Counted from the stretch's first letter, positions 27,601-35,226 are shown. The stretch: DNA of 64,000 nt from Marinibium conchae (GCF_015595035.1 NZ_JADNRN010000001.1:1612001-1676000); one strand, 5' to 3'. Notes: a model not told the origin generated them from the sequence alone. A program made the numbers and translations.

Positions 27601-27963
27601 AACGTCGAGCGGAAGCCACAGTACATCAAGTTTTTCGCGTACCTCAAGGCTAGCCATATCCATTTCGGTGCCCCACTCAAACTCAAGCACAACATCTGAC
27701 TGCCCGGCTTTAGATGCAGAAATAACTTTGCGAACACCTTTCACTACCCCGACAGCCTCTTCGATCGGTTTACTGACTAATTGCTCTACTTCTCCAGGCG
27801 CTGCGCCAACATAGTCAGTGCGGATTGTTAGGGTTGGATAGGAAAGTTCTGGCAACAGGTTGATCGATAAGCGAGACAAAGATACGAAACCAAAGAGCAA
27901 TACAGCCAAGGTAAACATCCACACGGTTACCGGCCGATTTACAGCCACGTTGATAATTTTCAT
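24625..27963 (-). CDS. RND efflux pump subunit (first of tandem pair, long linker)
   Basis: A 1112-residue HAE1-type RND pump, about 90 residues longer than its partner. It opens MKIINVAVNRPVTVWMF and has TM4 GLLVDNSIVVLENID, again with a single aspartate in the relay pair. The extra length lies mainly between TM6 and TM7 (about residues 496-585): a charged stretch and then two more hydrophobic segments. It lies 14 bp after the membrane-fusion gene. The two pumps are different in sequence and may form a mixed trimer as MdtB and MdtC do; that is inference. Confidence 0.92.
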   Translation of the reverse strand: MKIINVAVNRPVTVWMFTLAVLLFGFVSLSRLSINLLPELSYPTLTIRTDYVGAAPGEVEQLVSKPIEEAVGVVKGVRKVISASKAGQSDVVLEFEWGTEMDMASLEVREKLDVLWLPLDVKRPLLLRFNPSMDPIMRYGLGARANTDSVDSDVMSVNTTKRVRTYAEEEIKRRIESVEGVASVRVGGGLENEVQVLINQERTSQLNISLNEIIQRLKDENVNASGGRVEDGSQEYLVRTINQFETLDDMRNIFIATREGRNIKLADVAEVVDSYKERSSITRFNGFEGVEIAIYKEGDANTVDVANAVSKRLERLQQNMPNDYEIQQVYDQSKFIASAIDEVKSAAIIGGVLAMFILYFFLKNIWPTLIISISIPVSIIATFNLMNSYDISLNIMSLGGIALAIGLLVDNSIVVLENIDRHKKSNKNSKQAAAKGTSEVSMAIVASTLTTMAVFFPLVFVEGIAGQLFSDQALTVTFALAVSLVVALTLIPMLAARERDGEREAGLDKLDLGARSEKKIPTSKIGKVFHFFGFPFRFIFSLIFHYVPALLVTVIVTLYRLISTALSYLFKPVLWVFDKVYGVLSVSYFASLHAALKARLLVMAGILGVSLLSLLLLPRIGLELIPPLSQGEFDVEVSLPTGSRLETTDAILSDLAKFTEAQDGVLRTYSLAGTGSLMNASPAQGGDYWGKLNVVMEEGASTEQENTVREAMRAHLSKKAGVQSKFGTPELFSFSTPLEIEVAGYDLVLLKEYGDRIAEALGNDKRFADIKSSLQIGSPELKINFDHAKLAQLGLTAPSVSQLIAAKVGGEIASKFSIDDRKVDILVRNQGSQRDSVDDISQLIVNPGASPAVTLATVASVEMSVGPSEISRVDQQRVVLITANLAYGDLGTAASEAQGIINNMRIPLSLNAKVAGQSEEMEASFNSLYMALALAVFMVYIVMASQFESFLHPFLILFTVPMACAGSIYGLFLTGTNISVVVFIGLIMLAGIVVNNAIVLIDRINQLRQSGVDKTQAIIDAAHSRLRPILMTTLTTVLGLLPMAIGLGDGAEIRTPMAVTVIFGLLFASLLTLFLIPILYSLFDRKKYKQKKEAPQENATQAISADAEASHG

Positions 27964-27977
27964 GATGAATGTCCCTT

Positions 27978-29084
27978 CTAGCCGTTTACAATTTCGACAG
28001 TGGCTGCGTCTTTAAGATTTTGATGACCAGTAACAACGACCTGCTCATTTCCTTGAAGCCCCTCAATTACCTCAACTAGCCTACCTTCTTGATACCCTAT
28101 TTTAATGGCAGTTTTGCGAGCAAGACCGTCGTCGCCTACTACGAAGACATTAATTTTGTCATCCATAGTTAACATTGCTTTGCGGGGAATAAGTGTCGTA
28201 TTTTCTCGTGTATCGTAATTTAGTTTTACTTGAGTAAACATACCTGCTTTTAACAAGTTATCCTCATTTGGTACCCGCAGGGTCACCTTAAAGGTACCCG
28301 TTTTTGAATCGATTACCGGGCTAATCCTCTCAACAAAAGCTGCAATCGCTTTGTTGTCGAGCGCTGTTACTTGCAGCGCTGCTTTCTGATCTTTATGTAC
28401 CTTACTCAACTCTTTCTCTGGAAGGTAAACAATGCCATATAGCTCTTTTTGCTGCACGATATGAAACATGCGTTCACGTTGAAAGGACTCTGTCAAATTA
28501 CCAACTTTGGCGTTTCGTTCTGCTATATAACCACTTATCGGAGCAACAATCGTCGCTTCTTTTAAATCAAGTTTAGCGAGCGCATAGTTTGCTTTCGCAG
28601 CCTCATACTGAGCGGTAATTTTATCGTAGGTGTCATCGCTCACGAGTTTTTTATCATACACCTTATTGATTTTAGCAAGCTCTTTTTCAATGCCTTCCAT
28701 GTCTGCGGCTGCTCTGCGCAAGGTAAGTTCATAACGAGTGGGTTCAAGCTTGGCAAGCACCTGCCCTTTCTCAACATAATCGCCCTCTTCCACCATTATC
28801 TGCTCAATAATTCCTGAAGCACGACCAACAACGAAGGCTTCCTCTTTCGCTTCAAGTACTGCGGTAGTTTGATAATTTGAAGAAATACTACCTATTTCTA
28901 CTTGACCCACTTCCACTGGAATCGGTAACACCTTCTCTTCCTGCTGAACAACTTCTTCACCTTCCCTCGTCGCCTCAGCCTGGCTACAAGCAGTGGTTGC
29001 AAATGTGAGTGCAATGACTGAACTACACAAGAGCAGTTTGAATTTGTTCGATGTATTTTGCGCGTGTTCATGAGTGAAAGTCAT
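27978..29084 (-). CDS. RND efflux membrane-fusion lipoprotein
   Basis: The periplasmic adaptor that links the RND pumps to an outer-membrane channel. The 368-residue protein has a lipoprotein signal ending at FATTAC (about residue 33), a lipoyl-like half-motif (VGRASGIIEQIMVEEGDYVEKGQVLAKL), a short alpha-hairpin (about 105-155), the matching half-motif KEATIVAPISGYIAERNAKVG, then beta-barrel and membrane-proximal domains. It is the first gene of the operon. No TolC-like gene accompanies it, so the channel is presumably encoded elsewhere. Confidence 0.93.
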   Translation of the reverse strand: MTFTHEHAQNTSNKFKLLLCSSVIALTFATTACSQAEATREGEEVVQQEEKVLPIPVEVGQVEIGSISSNYQTTAVLEAKEEAFVVGRASGIIEQIMVEEGDYVEKGQVLAKLEPTRYELTLRRAAADMEGIEKELAKINKVYDKKLVSDDTYDKITAQYEAAKANYALAKLDLKEATIVAPISGYIAERNAKVGNLTESFQRERMFHIVQQKELYGIVYLPEKELSKVHKDQKAALQVTALDNKAIAAFVERISPVIDSKTGTFKVTLRVPNEDNLLKAGMFTQVKLNYDTRENTTLIPRKAMLTMDDKINVFVVGDDGLARKTAIKIGYQEGRLVEVIEGLQGNEQVVVTGHQNLKDAATVEIVNG

Positions 29085-29121
29085 GGTTTTTCCCTTATTG
29101 AGCGTTGATGCTGAAATTTAC

Positions 29122-29151
29122 GTTATATTGCTAATTATGTATGCATCGCAA
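29122..29151 (-). promoter_or_regulatory. Candidate sigma-70 promoter of RND operon
   Basis: Read on the minus strand, TTGCGA and TATAAC are separated by 18 bp and lie about 40-65 bp before the membrane-fusion gene. This is the best match in the upstream region; it is not proven. Confidence 0.45.
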
Positions 29152-29559
29152 TTGTAAAAATGAGTGTACATATTCGAATGCGAAGCAATAAGGTTTTCTA
29201 TTAGTCGCTAAAAAATCGCTTTTGGTTGCATTTTATTGCAAATATTGAGTTTCCAAAGCGAAAATTTGAAGCACTTAATCAAACTAGCGAGCTATTCATC
29301 CTTTTCTATAGACTACTCTGCATCGACCATGCCAATGGTGAAAAATCATATTTTTCAATGATTTAAAAACATACAACTCAAAATAGTACGACTTTGACTA
29401 AAGATGGTTGGTGGAATTTGCCAATAAATGGTGATTTGACCACATCGAGATGAGTGGTCAGACGAGCAACATCACACTTTGTAACACTTATGAAAGGATC
29501 ACTTGAACACAGAAGGCCAGTTTATGAGGGAATTGGCCCAAGACCAAACAATCACAAGA
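29152..29559. other. Intergenic region between RND operon and lemA
   Basis: I see no credible gene here. Both flanking genes are on the minus strand, so the region holds the end of the lemA transcript and upstream DNA of the efflux operon. A GGCCA/TGGCC inverted repeat near 29515-29545 has no T-run. Confidence 0.4.
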
Positions 29560-30117
29560 CTAAAAGTTGGGCTTGTAGTCGTAGTCCTCAACCGTCCCTG
29601 ATTGATGAAAGTTCTCAAGGGCTTGCTTCTTCGCGAAGAGTGAATTAACAATATTATAAGGTACCATCTCAATCGAATTGTTAAAGTGCTCAACGCTTCT
29701 GTTGAATATGGTGATGGCTGCAGCGACATTTTCGTTTTTGTCGCTGAGCTCTTCCATAAGTGTTTTTATTAAATCAACACCACCAAGTTCAGGATAGTTC
29801 TCTGCGGTCGCTCTGAAGCTAGTAAATAGAGCTTTTGACTCTGACTCCACTTTAGCTAAGGCTTTTACATCAATTTCGTCACCGTCTAACACAGCTATAG
29901 ACTCTCGTAAGGCAGTGACCTTCTCAATAAAATCAGCTTCAAATTCCTTGAAATTATTTGCAACGTCGGTTAATTGAGGAATGAGGTCCTGCTTGAGTTT
30001 CTCATAAGTGATGACATCAGACCAAGCGCGCTTTGCTCGGTTTAAGTTTCCAATAATGGTGTTATATAAAACAATAATTGCAACGATAAGACTGATAATA
30101 ATAATGCCAGTGATCAT
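29560..30117 (-). CDS. lemA: LemA family protein
   Basis: A 185-residue LemA protein: one N-terminal membrane helix with a very short outside segment (MITGIIIISLIVAIIVLYN) and a long antiparallel helical bundle. Diagnostic segments are NRAKRAWSDVITYEKLKQDLIPQL near the N-terminus and the FNRSVEHFNNSIEMVPYNIVNSLF region near the end. The molecular role of the family is poorly known; it often sits beside DUF3137 or TPM-domain genes. Here the DUF3137 gene is on the same strand but three kilobases away, across an inserted cassette. Confidence 0.9.
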   Translation of the reverse strand: MITGIIIISLIVAIIVLYNTIIGNLNRAKRAWSDVITYEKLKQDLIPQLTDVANNFKEFEADFIEKVTALRESIAVLDGDEIDVKALAKVESESKALFTSFRATAENYPELGGVDLIKTLMEELSDKNENVAAAITIFNRSVEHFNNSIEMVPYNIVNSLFAKKQALENFHQSGTVEDYDYKPNF

Positions 30118-30372
30118 AGAAAACCCTAGGTTTGTGTTGAAGTGTGCGATGCCGCTACGAATAACTATATCAGTGCGCTTCCCTCTCGCCTAGACAATTA
30201 GGGGAAATTATTCAATTGCTGCCCTGCATGTATATCTGGAAATCGACAATTAATTTACACATAGGTAATTGAATATCTGAGGTAATTTTGATTTTTAATT
30301 GCTTTTTACTCAAGTTGCTATTTAACTTACCGTTAAAAGACCATGAGTTTGTGTAAACCGAGACTAAATATA

Positions 30373-31311
30373 ATGAAAAAAGCCCTCATGTTCGGCACTG
30401 GTGATTCTGCTACACGTTTAATGAAAAACATGCCAAATGAGCGTGTGTATGTTGCTGCTGTTGATAACGACACAGACAGGCATGGTCAAGTATTCCGAAG
30501 CCTACCGATAATTGGGCCAGAACAAATGGGTGATTTTGACTATGACGAAATTGTAATAGGCAGTTATTGGGAAGGCACAATCAAGAAGCAGCTTATGGAA
30601 GACTTCAACATTCCTGAGAGCAAGATCGTTACGCCTCACAAAAAATATGTAAAGAGTGACGAAGAAAACCAAACGCCTTTCCGGCATGCCCCTACTTTAG
30701 AACTTGCAAAAAATACGGTCAAAACACTTTGCGGCAAAGCTTTCGAACAAAAACTGCCACTACACATTGATTACGGCACCTTACTTGGTATTTTGCGTGG
30801 CGGTGCGCTAATTGAGTGGGATGACGACGTAGATCTAGCTGCAGATGTTGCTTATGCACCAGAAATTCAAGCGTTTTTACTCAATACCGTAGGGCTGATT
30901 GACGAAAGAGTTAACTGGCAGATACGTCGAGATGTTGACCAGCACGGCCAAATAATTCTGTTATACCTTACCTTCCAAGCTAAACCGGGCTTTTCATTCA
31001 AACCATTTAGTGTGTCGATCGCGTTAAAAGGCTTCGAGGGAGACAAAGCAGTTAAGCTAAAGGGTTGCGGAACTTGGTATACACCCGCGCATCATCTGCA
31101 AAGCGTCGACAGCATAGAGTGGGAGAAGGTTCAGATGTACATACCCCACGACGCCGAGGGCTATCTGACTTTCACTTACGGTGACTGGCAAACGCCAAAA
31201 CAAGAAATATCAATAGGCATGGGGAATAACTGGCAACCCGTTTCCATTGAGAAAATTAAAAATTCACAATTCACCGTAGAGACTATTTACGATAAGTTTG
31301 AGACGCAATAA
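30373..31311 (+). CDS. Rossmann-LicD phosphotransferase-like protein
   Basis: A 312-residue two-domain protein. Residues 1-95 form a small Rossmann-like domain (KKALMFGTGDSATRLMKNM, AAVDNDTDRHGQVF), like the N-terminal domain of sugar acyltransferases and PglD-type proteins. Residues 120-250 carry the LicD/fukutin signature HIDYGTLLGILRGG followed by EWDDDVDLA, the metal-binding core. LicD proteins transfer phosphocholine from CDP-choline to surface glycans, and the fukutin relatives transfer ribitol phosphate from CDP-ribitol. The ATG at 30373 gives a normal domain start; the frame also runs back to 30343. It is the first gene of a tight three-gene operon. Confidence 0.85.
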   Translation: MKKALMFGTGDSATRLMKNMPNERVYVAAVDNDTDRHGQVFRSLPIIGPEQMGDFDYDEIVIGSYWEGTIKKQLMEDFNIPESKIVTPHKKYVKSDEENQTPFRHAPTLELAKNTVKTLCGKAFEQKLPLHIDYGTLLGILRGGALIEWDDDVDLAADVAYAPEIQAFLLNTVGLIDERVNWQIRRDVDQHGQIILLYLTFQAKPGFSFKPFSVSIALKGFEGDKAVKLKGCGTWYTPAHHLQSVDSIEWEKVQMYIPHDAEGYLTFTYGDWQTPKQEISIGMGNNWQPVSIEKIKNSQFTVETIYDKFETQ

Positions 31312-31315
31312 TAAT

Positions 31316-32560
31316 ATGAAAAAACGACTCTTTATTTTTGACCTCGACGGCACTGTTACAAAGGAAGAAACCCTGCCTTTGATTGCGAAAGCATTCAATG
31401 TTGAAGGCGAAATTAACGCCCTGACTGATCAAACGATTGCGGGCAACATTCCTTTCGTTGAGAGTTTTATACAGCGCGTATCCATTCTTGGTAAATTTGA
31501 CGTCAGTGACGTGAATGCCCTACTCAGTAAAGTGCCTCTATTTGAGGGTGTGGCTGATTTCATCAACACATATAGCGATCAATGTGTTATTGCGACAGGA
31601 AACTGCAGTGAATGGGTCAGCGGGCTCGCCTCTCGACTCGACTGTGAGTGTTTTTCGTCAAGCGCGAATGTTGAAGACAATAAAATTACGAAATTGAAGT
31701 CGATTCTGAAAAAAGAAGATATTGTTAAGCGTTATCAAGCCCAAGGCTACTACGTCGTGTTTGTAGGAGATGGCAACAACGATATGGAAGCGATGCGCGA
31801 GGCTGATGTCGCAATTGCTTGTGGCTTAACTCATTATCCTGCCAACAGCATAATGGCAGTTGCCGATTACGCGGTGTTCAACGAACACACTCTGTTGCGT
31901 TTGCTGAACCAAATAAACCACCCCAGTGAAGGCAACTCCGTGGTGTTGAGCTGCGCTGGCATAGGCTCAAGACTAGGCTTGGCAAAAACCAAAGCCCTGA
32001 TAGAAATTGAAGGAAAAAAGCTCATTCATTTTCAACTAGAAATTTTTGAGAATGTCGAAGACTTACGGGTTGTTGTTGGCTATCAAGCACGAAGCGTTAT
32101 TCAAGCTGTTCTTGAGAAAAGAGACGATGTTTTATTCGTGTATAACCATGACTATTTCCAAACCAAAACAGGCACTAGTTTTTATCTAGGCGCAAGACAC
32201 GCCAACGAGTACTGCATTGCTTGGGATGGTGACCTAATTGTTCACCCGGAAGATGTTGCTGCTTGTTTGGATTTCCAAGGTGAGTATATAGGATGTAGCG
32301 ACATTGTCTCTGAAGACACAGTATTTATTAAGACCGATGAGCTTGGTAACGTCTTGTCGTTCTCGCGAGAACAGGGCGACTATGAATGGTCTGGCCCAGC
32401 TAAAATAAAACGTGACAATATTAAATACATGTCAACGAACGTCTTCAATCAAATCGAAGGCTTGCTTCCCCTCCCCTTTTTGAAAATTCGTGCGCAAGAC
32501 GTTGATACTTATGCAGACTATAAAAACGCAATCGCCTTTATGAAGAGTTGGCCACAATGA
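31316..32560 (+). CDS. HAD phosphatase fused to LicC-like nucleotidyltransferase
   Basis: A 414-residue fusion. The N-terminal half (1-195) is a SerB-like HAD phosphatase: FDLDGTVT nucleophile loop, ATGNCSEW as motif II and FVGDGNNDMEAM as the acidic motif (about residue 150). The C-terminal half (about 208-410) is a sugar/choline-phosphate nucleotidyltransferase: LSCAGIGSRLGLAKTKALIEIEGK is the nucleotide-binding loop and lysine, followed by VVGYQA, YNHDYFQTKTGTSFYLG and AWDGDLIV, as in CTP:phosphocholine cytidylyltransferase (LicC). It starts four bases after the LicD stop and overlaps the next gene by four. The exact substrate is unknown. Confidence 0.85.
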   Translation: MKKRLFIFDLDGTVTKEETLPLIAKAFNVEGEINALTDQTIAGNIPFVESFIQRVSILGKFDVSDVNALLSKVPLFEGVADFINTYSDQCVIATGNCSEWVSGLASRLDCECFSSSANVEDNKITKLKSILKKEDIVKRYQAQGYYVVFVGDGNNDMEAMREADVAIACGLTHYPANSIMAVADYAVFNEHTLLRLLNQINHPSEGNSVVLSCAGIGSRLGLAKTKALIEIEGKKLIHFQLEIFENVEDLRVVVGYQARSVIQAVLEKRDDVLFVYNHDYFQTKTGTSFYLGARHANEYCIAWDGDLIVHPEDVAACLDFQGEYIGCSDIVSEDTVFIKTDELGNVLSFSREQGDYEWSGPAKIKRDNIKYMSTNVFNQIEGLLPLPFLKIRAQDVDTYADYKNAIAFMKSWPQ

Positions 32561-33192
32561 AAAACGAAGATGTAATTGAATACTACGACACCATGGCCGC
32601 AAACATAAAGGTGGCAACGGAAACTCGCAACAAAGCAAAAGACTTTTCGAAGTTCGATATCGCATTTATGAAAGAGCGCGCAGGAAGCAATAAGAAGCTA
32701 TTAGACTTAGGCTCAGGAACAGGCTTATTGGTTAACGAACTGATTGATGACTTTGAGCACATAACCGCAGTAGAGCGCTATGCAAATTTTTCGAAGTTCA
32801 TTACAAAGTCTCCCAAAGTAACTGTTATCAATGCGGATGTACTTGAATTTGAGACTGAGCCACATAGTGCCGACATTGTGTCACTATTTGGCGTGATGAA
32901 CTATTTCAATAAAGAGGAAGCCACCCGAGTCTATAAAAAAGCACAAGCCTTTATAAAACCGACGGGTATGTTAGTGATTAAGAATCAATTGGGCGTGGAT
33001 GAAGATGTAACCGTGGCTGGTTTCTCTGAGGAAATTGGTCGAAATTACTATTCAAACTATCGTCATATTGATAGCGAAGTGCAACTATTAGCATCATTAG
33101 GCTTCAAGAACATTGAAGTATGTGACATCTATCCAGCAGAATACAATCGTTGGGAAAACACTCACTTTTACGCTATTACGGCGAATGTCTGA
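32557..33192 (+). CDS. SAM-dependent methyltransferase of LicD cassette
   Basis: A 211-residue class I methyltransferase. KKLLDLGSGTGLLVNEL is SAM motif I (about residue 47), followed by the acidic end of strand 2 (TAVER), INADVLEF, and VSLFGVMNYFNKEE as the post-motif. It overlaps the upstream fusion gene through ATGA (32557-32560), so translation is coupled. In this setting it may N-methylate a phospho-amino-alcohol such as phosphoethanolamine to a choline-type group, or methylate the surface product. Both are inference; the sequence alone shows only a methyltransferase. Confidence 0.85.
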   Translation: MKNEDVIEYYDTMAANIKVATETRNKAKDFSKFDIAFMKERAGSNKKLLDLGSGTGLLVNELIDDFEHITAVERYANFSKFITKSPKVTVINADVLEFETEPHSADIVSLFGVMNYFNKEEATRVYKKAQAFIKPTGMLVIKNQLGVDEDVTVAGFSEEIGRNYYSNYRHIDSEVQLLASLGFKNIEVCDIYPAEYNRWENTHFYAITANV

Positions 33193-33224
33193 TCCTTTCA
33201 AGCTTGCTTGAATTGCCTGCGATA

Positions 33225-33246
33225 CTTGCCCAGGCAAGGCGCTATT
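33225..33246 (+). terminator. Candidate terminator of LicD cassette
   Basis: CTTGCC and GGCAAG form a 6-bp hairpin with a CA loop, followed closely by GCGCTATTTTT. A second perfect hairpin (TTCAAGC, TT, GCTTGAA) sits at 33197-33212. The element runs into the stop codon of the convergent DUF3137 gene. Confidence 0.45.
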
Positions 33247-34222
33247 TTTCTTCGTTAATAAAGCGAATCAGTTCCTTTGTTCGCTCAAGCAATAAAATCT
33301 GGGCTGGAGATCTAAGCATGTCGAGGTATTCGCTCGTATTTTTCAGTGAGGGCGTTGGCATCTGCGTTGGAAAAACTTCCTTAGGCAATTCAATACAAGC
33401 AACGGATTGACTCGTTAAATCAAGCGCCTTTACAAATGAGAAGTCGTCTTCAAACTTAAGCACTACTTTAGGTTCAAAAAACTTGGCGGCTAAGACTTCA
33501 GAACTGCAACGCACTTTAAACAGTTTATTGAATCGATGACTACTTGAGTCCCATTTTTGATTAAAGCCATTAGCACTATTACGAGTATTCAAACTCAGGT
33601 AGTTAAAATTGTCGAACTGGACAATCATGCCATACTTATAATGTGTTGTACGTGTCTTTTGCGTTCTACTGTTACCATTGCTATCGGTAGTATGAGAACG
33701 CCTTACCTTGACATATTTGAACTCAAACAGCGTAAAGGGAGTGTTATCGACACCACCTAAATAACGCTTCGTGATGCATTGCCCTTCATCCCCACAATCA
33801 AACATTGAAAACAAACTACGCAACTGCTGCCAATATGCTTTGCCATTAAAATCATAGTCTCGCTCAATACCTGCTTGAATAGCAGCAGCCCGTATGTATA
33901 GGTCATCGCCTGTTGTTTTAACATCTTTATATCTGAGATAAATAACAACAAGAGAGCCTATGGCTAAAACCGCACCACCTGCCTTTACCCATAAACGCTC
34001 TGAAGGGTTGAAGTCCATCTGTCCCCACCACGCCAGCATAAACATTACGCAACCAAGAATAGAACCAACATAGGACCAAGTGTGATTGAAGCTGTAGTCA
34101 GACTGAGATCGAAACGCCGAAATAACATCAGCGGCTTTGTGAATATCAGCTTCGCTTTTTGCTAGAACAGCTCTTGCTCGCAATTCTGCAAGCTGCAATT
34201 TCATATTTTTATTCTTAGACAT
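33242..34222 (-). CDS. DUF3137 family membrane protein
   Basis: A 326-residue protein with a cytoplasmic N-terminal helix, two membrane helices (about 48-66 and 75-93) and a large soluble domain of the DUF3137 type. Typical segments are GKAYWQQLRSLFSMFDCG, NTPFTLFEFKYVKVRRSHTT and the late LPKEVFPTQMPTPSL. Function unknown; the family is usually encoded beside lemA, and in this window both are on the same strand. The start at 34222 has the expected MSKNKNMKLQLAELR; a second ATG lies six codons on. Confidence 0.8.
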   Translation of the reverse strand: MSKNKNMKLQLAELRARAVLAKSEADIHKAADVISAFRSQSDYSFNHTWSYVGSILGCVMFMLAWWGQMDFNPSERLWVKAGGAVLAIGSLVVIYLRYKDVKTTGDDLYIRAAAIQAGIERDYDFNGKAYWQQLRSLFSMFDCGDEGQCITKRYLGGVDNTPFTLFEFKYVKVRRSHTTDSNGNSRTQKTRTTHYKYGMIVQFDNFNYLSLNTRNSANGFNQKWDSSSHRFNKLFKVRCSSEVLAAKFFEPKVVLKFEDDFSFVKALDLTSQSVACIELPKEVFPTQMPTPSLKNTSEYLDMLRSPAQILLLERTKELIRFINEEK

Positions 34223-34570
34223 GTGTTCCTAACTAATAAATAAGGCCGCCAAGTTTCCATAATGCAACGACCACTGCTGACTAAATTTACACGACTACTG
34301 TCATAGTTTTGGTGAATTAAACAAAAAAGCATAATCACGGAATTTAATTTGACCAAGTCATGGTCATAAACCAAACTCTTGTTAAAGTTATGTTAATAAA
34401 CTATATTGACTGTAACTTTTCCTTAACACGCGACATCTTGCGCTTATCTTCATGAGTAGCATAACAAAGATCGCAAGAAAAGTAGCACTTGGGTAGCGCT
34501 AATATACGGTGGAACTGCGCAACCGAGGTCTAATTAACTAACTAACAACCTTGTTGTAGCAGGAGTGAAA
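34223..34570. other. Intergenic region upstream of Yip1-family gene
   Basis: A 348-bp AT-rich gap between divergent genes. I see no open frame worth calling. It contains an operator-like palindrome at 34350-34366. No standard promoter pair stands out. Confidence 0.4.
34350..34366. promoter_or_regulatory. Palindrome TGACCA-N5-TGGTCA, possible operator
   Basis: Two perfect 6-bp arms are separated by AGTCA in the gap between the divergent DUF3137 and Yip1-family genes. The size and symmetry fit a dimeric repressor site. The binding protein is unknown. Confidence 0.35.
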
Positions 34571-35176
34571 ATGATTTTAAATCATTTATGGGGCATTTAT
34601 ACACACCCAAAAGAAGAATGGCAGGCAATAGACAAAGGGCATGAATCCTATTTCTATGCATTAAGTCATATAGTACTCATCGCACTTATCCCAGCAGGAA
34701 TGGCATATTATGCATCCGCTCATTTAGGCTGGGACATCGGCGCAGGCGCAACCGCCGACACCATAAAACTGACACAATCAAGTGCAATGCAGATGGCCGT
34801 CGCGATGTACTTCGGCCTAGTGATTGGGGTAGTCGCTTTAGCCATCATTATTAATGAACTAGCAAAATCATTCGACGCCAAGCCCACTTACACTGAATCT
34901 CTCGAGTTAGCGGCTTATACAGCGACCCCTTTGTTTATGACGGGCTTCAGTGCTTTTTATCCAGAGCTGTGGTTTATTATGACTATCGGCTTAGTTGGCT
35001 TATCGTACTCTGTTTATCTTTTATATTCTGGCGTGCCTATTATGTTGCATATTCCAGAAGACAAAGGTTTTATTTACAGTAGCTCAGTGGTGACTTGTGG
35101 CTTGGTTCTGCTAGTTATATTGATGGCCTCATCGGTAATATTATGGAGCATTGGAATAGGCCCACAATATATGTAA
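34571..35176 (+). CDS. Yip1-family inner-membrane protein
   Basis: A 201-residue protein with five or so membrane helices and the Yip1/DUF1282 look: HLWGIYTHPKEEWQAID at the N-terminus, ELAKSFDAKPTYTESLELAAYTATPLFMTG in the centre, then LLYSGVPIMLHIPEDKGF before the last helix. The family is widespread and its bacterial role is unknown. The ATG at 34571 has AGGAG five bases upstream; the overlapping GTG at 34565 sits inside that ribosome site and is less likely. Confidence 0.85.
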   Translation: MILNHLWGIYTHPKEEWQAIDKGHESYFYALSHIVLIALIPAGMAYYASAHLGWDIGAGATADTIKLTQSSAMQMAVAMYFGLVIGVVALAIIINELAKSFDAKPTYTESLELAAYTATPLFMTGFSAFYPELWFIMTIGLVGLSYSVYLLYSGVPIMLHIPEDKGFIYSSSVVTCGLVLLVILMASSVILWSIGIGPQYM

Positions 35177-35193
35177 AGACTTATAGTTGAATC

Positions 35194-35226
35194 AAAAAAG
35201 CGCAAATCAAGATTTGCGCTTTTTTT
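35194..35226. terminator. Bidirectional rho-independent terminator
   Basis: A perfect inverted repeat (GCGCAAATC, AA, GATTTGCGC) is flanked by an A-run on the left and a T-run on the right. It ends both the Yip1-family transcript and the convergent purF transcript. Confidence 0.92.

Noticed and set aside
29085-30372. Insertion sequence or integrase at the edge of the LicD cassette
   Set aside because: No transposase-like frame, no long inverted repeats and no tRNA gene at this edge; the right edge is likewise clean. The insertion idea rests on gene order only.
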